A stretch of DNA of 5,018 nucleotides. Origin: Acidobacteriota bacterium (GTDB lineage Bacteria > Acidobacteriota > Terriglobia > 20CM-2-55-15). Location of the stretch: NCBI GenBank assembly GCA_003222755.1, contig QHXA01000246.1, forward strand, positions 2,615 to 7,632. Direction: 5' to 3'. Below the pieces are notes generated by a model. It did not search any database. It was given only the letters and a program-made list of their open reading frames with translations, and had not been told where the DNA came from. Shown piece after piece: positions 1-5,018 of this stretch. Made by a program: the position numbers and the translations under genes. Within the stretch, counting starts at the first letter, position 1; each line of letters starts with the position of its first letter.

Positions 1-2250
1 GTTCGATGAGGCCAATAGAAGCTGCTCCGGGGTGGCGCCACTCGCGGGCCTCTCATACAAGTCTATAGACCCTGTACGGCTTGAACCAAACACGATGCGA
101 GTTCCATCCGGCGACCAAACAGGGCCACGGTCTTGACCGGTGTCAAAGGTAAACCGTGTGGCGACGCCACGTATCGTTTCCAATAGCCAGACATCGGTAT
201 TGCGGCTGACCTGCCGATCCAGAGCGACGTGTTGACCGTCCGGTGCGAGGCTGGGGTTGGCAGGATTGTTTGGATCTGTATTGCCAACCATTCCGACGGA
301 TTTACCCGACCGATCGAACCAGACCAGTTGCCGAGCGCTAGAAGCTGTTCCTGCCCTGTACGCCAGGATGCCGGTACTGGATGAAAAAGCGCCAATGAAT
401 ATCGTTGAATCGGAGATGATGTTCTCCGCCACCGTAATTGGTTGCCCGGTCAACTGAAACGTGGATAAGTCCAACCGCTGAGCTATGAGAATACCCTGGC
501 GTGTAAAAAGCACATAGCCGCCCGGAACGTATACCGTATTCGCATCGGCATCGAACAGTAGCCGGACCTCGCGTGAATCCAGCGAGCCTAAGTACACGCC
601 CCTTTTGGTACCACCTTCTGTGTTGAAGAGAAAGTGCTGGCCGTCGGGCAGGAATTGAGGAAAACGATGATTCAAGTGACGCGGCGGGTCCGGAGTGGTC
701 ACTGCCGCAGGGGTTTCACCACCCGTCGCAGAGACCCTAAGGAGCCCCCCGCCCGTCGGCGCGAATAGGATCACATTACTACGGTTCCATGCCCCGCCGC
801 GTCCAAGTGGGGCATCGGCGAGGATCCGCACGGGGCCACCGCCAATATCGATGCGCTTGAGTTTACCGTCGGCAAAGAAACCGACAGACCGGCTGTCAGG
901 CGACCAGAACGGAAACTCGGCACCCTCGGTTCCCGCCAGCGGCTGCGCCTGGGTGTTGTCCAGTGCCCGTACCCATAGCCGCCGGGGTCCATCACCAGAC
1001 GCGACAAAGACGATGTACCGACCGCCGGGCGAGAGCGCAAACTGGAGCGGAGCAGTCGTGGAAGGCGTGTTGATCTCCACGCGCATCTCGGCCGGCGGAG
1101 CTTCGCGCAAATGACGTGCCGCGGGAATCGCCAACGCAACGATGAGCACTGCGGCAACCGCGAGTGACGCAATCCAAACCAGCCGTTCTCGCCGCGCGGG
1201 CGCAGATCGTGGAACCGGGAGGACGATCGTCGGTCCCGCTTCCACTTCCTCCAGCAATGACCGTGCATCGCCGATGTCCCGCAATCTTTGCTTGGGGTCC
1301 TTCTCCAAACACCGCCGCAGGAGCTTGCGCACCTGCGGCAGAACCCGCTCCAGATCCGGCTCCTTGGTGAGCACCTGCGCCAGCGTGTCGGCGACATCAA
1401 CGCCCTTGAACAGCCGCTCGCCCGTCAGCAGCTCGTACCACACTACGCCCCACGACCAGATGTCGGCGCGCTTGTCGACCTTCTCACCCTTGGCCTGTTC
1501 CGGAGCCATGTAAGCGGCGGTTCCGAGAATCACACCGACCTCGGTCGCGCCAATGTCGGGCGCCGGCGAAGCTTCGCGTTCGTCCGTGAGCGCCCTTGCC
1601 AAACCGAAATCGAGCAGCTTCACGACGCCGTCTGGTGTGACCTTTACGTTTTCTGGCTTCAGATCCCGATGGACGACGCCTTTTTCATGCGCATACCCCA
1701 GCGCATCGGCAATCTGCAAAGCGATCTTCCAGGCATCCTCGAACCGCATCGGGCCGCGTGGCGAGTTGCCCTCCACCAGCTCCATTACCAGCGCCCGATC
1801 TTCCACGCCGTAGATCTGTGCAATGTTGGGATGATTGAGCGATGCCAGGACTTCGGCCTCACGCCGGAAACGAGCCATGCGTCCCGGATCGTGCGCGAAG
1901 GCCTCAGGCAAGATCTTGAGGGCCACATCGCGCTTCAGCGTGGTGTCGTGCGCCCGATACACTTCGCCCATGCCACCCTCGCCCAGCAAGGAGAGAATCT
2001 GGTAGGAGCCGATTTGCCGCCCGATGATGTCGTGGCCGCGGACCGGAGCGAGCTGCTGCGCCGCCACTTCCAACGCAGGCGCTTCCAGGAAGGCCGCTCC
2101 ATGCGCTTGCGCCAGTAGAGATTCCACTTCGTGCCGCAGCGCGTCATCCCCAGCACAGGCTTCTTTGAGGAAAGCTGCCGCCTGGTCTCCCTCCCGGGCG
2201 AGCGCCGCATGATACAGCCGTTCGACTTGTTGCCAACGATCACTTGTCAT
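1..2250 (-). CDS. Membrane Ser/Thr protein kinase with C-terminal WD40-like propeller (3' end outside window)
   Basis: This gene reads from ATG at 2250 through 750 codons without a stop to base 1, so the C-terminus is missing. Residues 1-75 form a helical N-terminal module (starts MTSDRWQQVERLYHAAL). The Hanks-type kinase domain spans about 83-335. It has the Gly loop GEGGMGEV (90-97), Lys112 in VALK, a probable helix-C Glu131, HRDLKPEN (194-201; catalytic Asp196), DFG (214-216), APE (249-251) and DIWSWG (263-268). All catalytic residues are present, so it should phosphorylate Ser/Thr in the cytoplasm. A basic stretch (RRER, 353-356) precedes one transmembrane helix at about 357-377. From about 390 onward come beta-propeller (PD40/TolB-like) repeats marked by SPGG 407, SPDS 450, LPDG 534, APDG 669 and SPDG 713, presumably outside the membrane. 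Relatives that I recall are near 880-900 residues, so roughly one sixth is missing. The start is fixed by its 4-nt overlap with the upstream sigma gene. Its signal and substrates are not visible. Confidence 0.95.
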   Translation of the reverse strand, partial: MTSDRWQQVERLYHAALAREGDQAAAFLKEACAGDDALRHEVESLLAQAHGAAFLEAPALEVAAQQLAPVRGHDIIGRQIGSYQILSLLGEGGMGEVYRAHDTTLKRDVALKILPEAFAHDPGRMARFRREAEVLASLNHPNIAQIYGVEDRALVMELVEGNSPRGPMRFEDAWKIALQIADALGYAHEKGVVHRDLKPENVKVTPDGVVKLLDFGLARALTDEREASPAPDIGATEVGVILGTAAYMAPEQAKGEKVDKRADIWSWGVVWYELLTGERLFKGVDVADTLAQVLTKEPDLERVLPQVRKLLRRCLEKDPKQRLRDIGDARSLLEEVEAGPTIVLPVPRSAPARRERLVWIASLAVAAVLIVALAIPAARHLREAPPAEMRVEINTPSTTAPLQFALSPGGRYIVFVASGDGPRRLWVRALDNTQAQPLAGTEGAEFPFWSPDSRSVGFFADGKLKRIDIGGGPVRILADAPLGRGGAWNRSNVILFAPTGGGLLRVSATGGETPAAVTTPDPPRHLNHRFPQFLPDGQHFLFNTEGGTKRGVYLGSLDSREVRLLFDADANTVYVPGGYVLFTRQGILIAQRLDLSTFQLTGQPITVAENIISDSTIFIGAFSSSTGILAYRAGTASSARQLVWFDRSGKSVGMVGNTDPNNPANPSLAPDGQHVALDRQVSRNTDVWLLETIRGVATRFTFDTGQDRGPVWSPDGTRIVFGSSRTGSIDLYERPASGATPEQLLLASSN
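2247..2250 (-). promoter_or_regulatory. ATGA stop/start overlap coupling sigma factor and kinase
   Basis: On the minus strand the kinase ATG (2250-2248) and the sigma TGA (2249-2247) share bases as ATGA. The kinase has only a weak purine-rich stretch upstream, so reinitiation by ribosomes finishing the sigma gene is likely. The overlap also settles the kinase start codon. Confidence 0.9.
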
Positions 2251-2831
2251 GTCACGCTTGCCGTTGCCTTCGCCATCTCCCGTGCCAGCCATGCCTTGGC
2301 CAACTTCCAATCGCGGTGAACCGTGTCGGGGGAAACTTTGAGGACCTCGGCGGTTTCCTCCACGCTCAGGCCACCAAAAAAGCGCAATTCCACCACCCGG
2401 CTTTTCCTTTCGTCTTTGGCTGCCAGCGCCACTAAGGCATCATCGAGCGCTACCAAGTCCCCGCGCGGTGCAGGGGACACAACCAGGGCCTCATCGAACG
2501 ACGTCCTTTGCGCTCCACCCCCTCGCTTGAGGTAACGCCTCGAGCGGGCGAAATCCACCAGGATTCGCCGCATCAATTGCGCCGAAATCGCGAAGAAGTG
2601 GGCGCGGTCTTGCCAGCGCACCTGGGTTGCATCAATAAGTCGAAGGTAAGCCTCGTTGACTAATTCGGCAGTCTGCAGCGTGTGGCCGCGGCGCTCCCGG
2701 TTCAGGTACCGATGAGCGATCCTTCGCAGCTCCGCATAGACGAGAGGAACCAGCTTATCCAGTGCTGTTTGCTCTCCCTCACTCCAAGCCAGAAGCAGCT
2801 CGGTGACCGCGTGGGATGTGGATGCGGCCAT
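2247..2831 (-). CDS. ECF RNA polymerase sigma factor, TIGR02999 / Sigma70_ECF type
   Basis: This encodes a 194-residue sigma factor that would direct RNA polymerase to a dedicated promoter set. Sigma region 2 covers about residues 5-100, including HTLQTAELVNEAYLRL (50-65) and AHFFAISAQLMRRILVDFAR (77-96), both hallmarks of this family. A basic linker KRGGG follows at 102-106. Region 4 covers about 128-187, with the helix-turn-helix LSVEETAEVLKVSPDTVHRDW (155-175, starting LSVEETAEVL). The start at 2831 is preferred because GGAGG lies 9 nt upstream and the protein then begins where the family usually does. An in-frame ATG at 2930 would add 33 residues with no family resemblance. The stop TGA overlaps the kinase start as ATGA, so the two are a coupled operon. 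No anti-sigma gene is visible. Region 2.2 has QTAE where many ECF factors have an acidic D-x-E-D motif. Target promoters are unknown. Confidence 0.95.
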   Translation of the reverse strand: MAASTSHAVTELLLAWSEGEQTALDKLVPLVYAELRRIAHRYLNRERRGHTLQTAELVNEAYLRLIDATQVRWQDRAHFFAISAQLMRRILVDFARSRRYLKRGGGAQRTSFDEALVVSPAPRGDLVALDDALVALAAKDERKSRVVELRFFGGLSVEETAEVLKVSPDTVHRDWKLAKAWLAREMAKATASVT

Positions 2832-2840
2832 GAGTCCTAG

Positions 2841-2848
2841 CCTCCCTC
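2841..2848 (-). promoter_or_regulatory. Ribosome binding site of the sigma factor gene
   Basis: The minus strand reads GGGAGGGAGGCTAGGACTC directly before the ATG at 2831. The GGAGG nearest the gene stands 9 nt from the start codon. This supports the 2831 start over the upstream in-frame ATG at 2930, which has no comparably placed Shine-Dalgarno sequence. Confidence 0.8.
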
Positions 2849-2852
2849 CCAA

Positions 2853-2875
2853 TCGAATCAGCCTGCTGAACTCGA
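2853..2875. repeat. Short nested palindrome upstream of the sigma gene
   Basis: TCAGC (2858-2862), a 2-nt spacer, then GCTGA (2865-2869) form a perfect 5-bp palindrome. It is flanked by TCGA (2853-2856) on one side and TCGA (2872-2875) on the other. The spacer is too short for a stable hairpin, so if functional it would be a protein-binding site about 22 nt upstream of the sigma start. It could be chance. Confidence 0.35.
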
Positions 2876-2973
2876 TGCGATCCGCAAAAACTTCATCCTG
2901 CATGCCAGTTTTCACGCTTCTTTCCCGCATTCTCCCATGAGCGGAACAGAGGAAGAAAGATTTTTCAAGTCAG

Positions 2974-2994
2974 GAGAACGATAAGTTTGTTCTC
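2974..2994. repeat. Inverted repeat GAGAAC-N9-GTTCTC in the divergent region
   Basis: GAGAAC at 2974-2979 and GTTCTC at 2989-2994 are perfect reverse complements with a 9-nt, AT-rich spacer. Two more inner pairs form if a G-T pair is allowed. The repeat lies 67 nt before the cytochrome start and about 143 nt before the sigma start, a position suited to an operator for one or both. Candidate operator only; the regulator is unknown. Confidence 0.45.
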
Positions 2995-3021
2995 TTCCAA
3001 CGGCCAAAATGGAAATCCCGG

Positions 3022-3039
3022 CTCGATCGTGGAATCGAG
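3022..3039. repeat. Inverted repeat CTCGAT-N6-ATCGAG before the cytochrome ribosome binding site
   Basis: CTCGAT (3022-3027) and ATCGAG (3034-3039) are perfect reverse complements with a 6-nt spacer. The repeat ends 6 nt before the Shine-Dalgarno sequence. It could fold in the mRNA leader and affect translation, or serve as an operator downstream of the promoter. The half-site CTCGAT also occurs once at 2871-2876, on the sigma side. Confidence 0.45.
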
Positions 3040-3045
3040 TCACAA

Positions 3046-3053
3046 AGGGAGGA
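3046..3053 (+). promoter_or_regulatory. Ribosome binding site of the cytochrome gene
   Basis: AGGGAGGA sits with 7-8 nt between its core and the ATG at 3061, a near-ideal Shine-Dalgarno arrangement. It favours the first ATG over the in-frame ATGs at codons 5 and 8, although codon 8 (MKRC) would give a more typical signal-peptide start. Confidence 0.85.
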
Positions 3054-3060
3054 ACTCACC

Positions 3061-4383
3061 ATGCAAACCTTTATGCCTGCAATGAAGCGATGTAATTTGT
3101 GGGGTCTCGGTAATCAGACGCGAGCAACGGTCGCGGTGCTTGCACTGCTCGCCTTTGGTTGGGGTTTCGATTACGCTTCAGGAGCCCAGAAGTTCGAGAC
3201 CAGCATCGACAACAACCAGCCGATCAGGAACCCCGGCGGACACGCGGCGACGTTCAGCACCCAGGGCTTCGTCGTCCTCACCGGCGAGTACTTCCAGGCT
3301 CAGGGCACGAATGGCCGGAGCTGCGCGTCGTGCCATATCCCACCGGACGCGTGGAGCATTAACCCCGGCACGCTGCAACGCTTGTTCGATGAAACGGAGG
3401 GCACTCACCCCGTCTTCAATCCGGTCGACGCTAACAATCCGACCACGGCGGACTTCTCCACGGTCGAGGGCCGCCGGGCCGCGTACAGCATGCTGTTGAC
3501 CCACGGCGTATTCCGCAGGGGCGGCGCGCTCAAGGCGGAGCCCCGGGAGTGGGACCTGATCGCTGTGGTGGACCCACACGGTTTCGCGAACCTCACCCGG
3601 CTCGTGCATTGGCGGCGCGCGATGCCGACGATCAACTTCGCCGTCGGCAGCGCGACGGTCAACTGGGACGGCGGCAATACTATGGGGACGCCTCCGGACC
3701 AGCGCGCCGGGCTCATCAACCAGGCCAGGCGCAACGTGAACGGCGTTCAGATGGGCCCGCTACTAGCCATTGATGACCCCATCATCACCGATATCGTCGA
3801 TTTCGAATCCTCGCTGTCGACCGCGCAGCTCATCGTGCCGGGCGTCGGGCGTCTCGACTCGGACGGTGTACGTGGTGGCCCTGAGGCTTTGGCGTTCATG
3901 CCGAAGTTTGAGGGGCGGTTCGATCTCTACGACGCCTGGGCCGGTCACAAGAACCCGCGGCGCGCCCAGATCGCGCGCGGCCAGGAGCTGTTCAACAACA
4001 CCAACCGCGGAGGACGTAGGTGCGGCGCCTGCCACAGTTCGGCAAACAACGGTACCAACTTCAACAACCTCCTCTTCGACATCGGTACTGCGTCGGCCGC
4101 GGCGGCGACCCCGGACCTGACCTTGCACACCTTCCGGAACAGGGCTACGGGCCAGATCCGGCAGCTAACCGATGCAGGGCGTGGCAACGTCACCGGGCTC
4201 TGGAACGACCTCGGCAAATTCAAGACGCCGACAGTCCGGGCTCTCGCCGCGCGCGCGCCGTACTTCCACAACGGCATCGCCGCGACGCTCGAGGACGTGG
4301 TCCGTCACTATGAGACTCACCTGGGCTTCATCTTCACCGATGAAGAACGAGCCGACCTGGTGGCCTTCTTAAACGCTCTCTAA
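3061..4383 (+). CDS. Exported di-heme c-type cytochrome, cytochrome c peroxidase/MauG superfamily
   Basis: The 440-residue protein has a signal peptide: a basic start, a hydrophobic core at about 22-36 and a likely cleavage near SGA-Q (42/43). Export would place it in the periplasm, where c-type heme is attached. Heme sites are C88-A-S-C-H92 and C321-G-A-C-H325. A central block matches the superfamily: RRAMPT (185-190), NWDGG (201-205; Trp202 probably equals the inter-heme Trp of the peroxidases), LINQA (218-222) and IVDFE (245-249). The C-terminus has FKTPTVRALAARAPYFHNG (387-405) and TLEDVVRHY (409-417). Classical members are about 320-350 residues with hemes near 145 apart; here they are 233 apart, the extra length lying mainly between heme 1 and RRAMPT. 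Members usually reduce peroxide or oxidise protein or small substrates, but the substrate here is unknown. Expression is probably monocistronic given the terminator downstream. Codon usage changes abruptly after the signal peptide. Confidence 0.9.
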   Translation: MQTFMPAMKRCNLWGLGNQTRATVAVLALLAFGWGFDYASGAQKFETSIDNNQPIRNPGGHAATFSTQGFVVLTGEYFQAQGTNGRSCASCHIPPDAWSINPGTLQRLFDETEGTHPVFNPVDANNPTTADFSTVEGRRAAYSMLLTHGVFRRGGALKAEPREWDLIAVVDPHGFANLTRLVHWRRAMPTINFAVGSATVNWDGGNTMGTPPDQRAGLINQARRNVNGVQMGPLLAIDDPIITDIVDFESSLSTAQLIVPGVGRLDSDGVRGGPEALAFMPKFEGRFDLYDAWAGHKNPRRAQIARGQELFNNTNRGGRRCGACHSSANNGTNFNNLLFDIGTASAAAATPDLTLHTFRNRATGQIRQLTDAGRGNVTGLWNDLGKFKTPTVRALAARAPYFHNGIAATLEDVVRHYETHLGFIFTDEERADLVAFLNAL

Positions 4384-4403
4384 TTCGATGACCAAGTTAG
4401 GTG

Positions 4404-4442
4404 CGGAGGATAAATTCTTTGTCTGTACATTCTCCGTTTTTT
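4404..4442 (+). terminator. Intrinsic terminator after the cytochrome gene
   Basis: CGGAGGAT (4404-4411) pairs with ATTCTCCG (4429-4436) in an 8-bp stem with one G-U pair and a 17-nt loop, followed at once by six Ts (4437-4442). It begins about 20 nt after the TAA. The loop is longer than usual, but the stem plus T-tract is a good Rho-independent signal. The opposite side has no matching A-tract, so it works in one direction only. Confidence 0.75.
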
Positions 4443-4458
4443 GCAGAGAAGTTTCCAG

Positions 4459-4906
4459 TCATACAGTCAATTTCATAAGGGTGATCGGGAATTGGACATC
4501 GCGTAACTGGATGGAGGCAGACATTGCAACTCGACCTGGTTTAGTGACGCGCCAGCGTCGAGAGTGGGGGATTTTGGCAATCAGGCCGTGAGCGTGGCAA
4601 CGATTGAAAATGCGCGTCACCTTGGCGCTTTGCCGGCGGGGATCGGTGATGTCTTTCAGGTGTGGAGAATCCTTGAGCTTGTTTCGGATGTCGGGATTGG
4701 AAAAGCCACGGATCATGTGTTGGCCGTCGAGCAGAGCGCGGAAGATCTGAGTTTCATCGCGTGCGAGTGGATTGAAAGCTCTTGCCGTCCGTTTTGGAGC
4801 GACCGTGCTTACGGGTCGTGATGCGATCCAACGTGCGGATGGCCTCGGTCGGATCGTCGACTTTTGCGGGAATCACGTCACTGACCTACGACAAGAAGTC
4901 CGGTTC
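4459..4906 (-). pseudogene. Decayed C-terminal remnant of a conserved protein of unknown function with winged-helix-like end
   Basis: The frame that ends at TGA 4459-4461 reads ARAFNPLARDETQIFRALLD, then HMIRGFSNPDIRNKL, RRQSAKVTRIF, HAHGLIAKIP and RRWRVTKPGR. I recognise this as the C-terminal winged-helix-like region of a widespread bacterial protein of roughly 400-500 residues with no known function; I have no name for it. Upstream on the minus strand the similarity continues in another frame (VDDPTEAIRTLDRIT, about 4861-4817), so a frameshift, best explained by one lost base near 4818, separates the two. In that second frame a TAG at 4888-4886 replaces what reads as a Tyr in DFLS-x-VSDVIPA. 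No start codon with a plausible N-terminus follows: about two thirds of the protein is absent and the plus-strand gene at 4920 begins there. The C-terminus looks complete. An 85-codon frame from the ATG at 4716 exists but is probably just the surviving tail. Confidence 0.7.
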
Positions 4907-4907
4907 G

Positions 4908-4913
4908 AAAGGA
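4908..4913 (+). promoter_or_regulatory. Ribosome binding site of the Sel1-repeat gene
   Basis: AAAGGA lies 6 nt before the ATG at 4920. It fixes this start and helps separate the real gene from an overlapping open frame in another phase. Confidence 0.65.
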
Positions 4914-4919
4914 CTAAGC

Positions 4920-5018
4920 ATGGACATTTCCAACTTGCGGCGAAAAGCGGAAGTCGGCAATGCTGCAGCTCAGACAGTTTTGGGAACTTGCTACTTGGAG
5001 GGCATTGACGTACCCATG
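4920..5018 (+). CDS. Sel1-like repeat protein, N-terminal fragment (runs off window)
   Basis: Only 33 codons fall inside the window, and the frame is open at its edge. The protein begins MDISNLRRKAEVGNAAAQ and continues TVLGTCYLEGIDVPM. Residues from about 8 match the first half of a Sel1-like (TPR-related) repeat: the pattern A-x-x-G-N-x-x-A-Q-x-x-L-G-x-x-Y-L-x-G. Such proteins are helical solenoids that hold protein partners; many bacteria carry several copies. A further tandem series of repeats would be expected downstream. No signal peptide precedes the first repeat, so this is probably cytoplasmic. The gene starts just where the minus-strand remnant loses recognisable sequence. Its role cannot be told from this fragment. 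Confidence 0.75.
   Translation, partial: MDISNLRRKAEVGNAAAQTVLGTCYLEGIDVPM

Larger units (their letters stand above)
2832..3060. promoter_or_regulatory. Divergent intergenic region between sigma-kinase operon and cytochrome gene
   Basis: These 229 nt separate two outward-facing start codons, so the promoters of both transcription units should lie here. It is more AT-rich than the flanking genes near 2880-3010. It contains the inverted repeats listed separately. I found no -35/-10 pair convincing enough to call on either strand; an ECF-type promoter recognised by the neighbouring sigma factor cannot be identified by eye because its consensus is not known to me. Confidence 0.7.

Noticed and set aside
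771..1400. A 209-codon minus-strand open frame
   Set aside because: It is out of phase with the kinase frame covering the same bases; the translation is Arg/Ser-rich, typical of a shifted GC-rich frame.
1288..2118. A 276-codon plus-strand open frame
   Set aside because: It is antisense to the kinase catalytic domain, whose motifs (HRDLKPEN, DFG, APE) lie on the minus strand in one unbroken 750-codon frame. Its translation has no recognisable domain.
2832..2930. Longer sigma factor starting at the ATG at 2930
   Set aside because: The extra 33 residues do not resemble the family and there is no well-placed Shine-Dalgarno, while the start at 2831 has GGAGG 9 nt upstream.
2900..2990. Sigma-70 or ECF-type promoter hexamers (for example GGAAC at 2943-2947, or GAGAAT on the minus strand)
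   Set aside because: Spacing or matches were poor: GGAAC is 21 nt from the nearest GTC, and GAGAAT has no matching -35. Not enough to call.
3178..3609. A 143-codon minus-strand open frame opposite the cytochrome gene
   Set aside because: It is a shadow of the GC3-rich plus-strand gene, which has two CXXCH sites, a signal peptide and a ribosome binding site.
4388..4591. A 67-codon plus-strand open frame after the cytochrome
   Set aside because: It runs through the terminator stem and T-tract, has no good ribosome binding site and overlaps the minus-strand remnant that shows family similarity.
4443..4919. Insertion sequence or attachment site around the remnant
   Set aside because: No transposase motif, terminal inverted repeat or target duplication could be seen by eye in this stretch.
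4772..5008. A 78-codon plus-strand open frame overlapping the Sel1 start
   Set aside because: It is in another phase from the Sel1-repeat frame, has no recognisable motif and its first half is antisense to the remnant.

Overview
The window is GC-rich bacterial chromosome. Its most diagnostic part is an ECF sigma factor of the TIGR02999/Sigma70_ECF type, translationally coupled to a membrane Ser/Thr kinase with an extracytoplasmic WD40-like propeller. Many such pairs occur in Acidobacteriota, and the kinase reads most like those of the Solibacter/Bryobacter group. That assignment is inference from protein style only; no marker gene is present.

Layout. Positions 1-2250 (minus strand) hold the first 750 codons of the kinase gene. 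The frame stays open to base 1, so the 3' end lies outside the window. Positions 2247-2831 (minus) hold the sigma factor, whose TGA overlaps the kinase ATG in an ATGA. A 229-nt divergent intergenic region (2832-3060) carries several short inverted repeats. Positions 3061-4383 (plus) encode an exported di-heme c-type cytochrome of the bacterial cytochrome c peroxidase/MauG superfamily, followed by a good intrinsic terminator (4404-4442). Positions 4459 to about 4906 (minus) hold the decayed C-terminal part of a conserved protein of unknown function with a winged-helix-like end, broken by a frameshift and a probable nonsense codon. At 4920 a plus-strand Sel1-repeat gene begins and runs off the window.

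How the parts may work together. The kinase has all canonical catalytic motifs, one transmembrane helix and an outside propeller, so it is built to carry an external signal inward. The co-translated sigma factor lacks a visible anti-sigma partner, and its region 2.2 lacks most of the usual acidic motif. Control by phosphorylation rather than by an anti-sigma factor is therefore plausible, though not shown. Whether the pair controls the divergent cytochrome gene is unknown; the shared intergenic region makes it testable. No CRISPR array, rRNA, tRNA or intact mobile element was seen. The most interesting content is the sigma-kinase operon and the unusual cytochrome; nothing here is clearly a new system.
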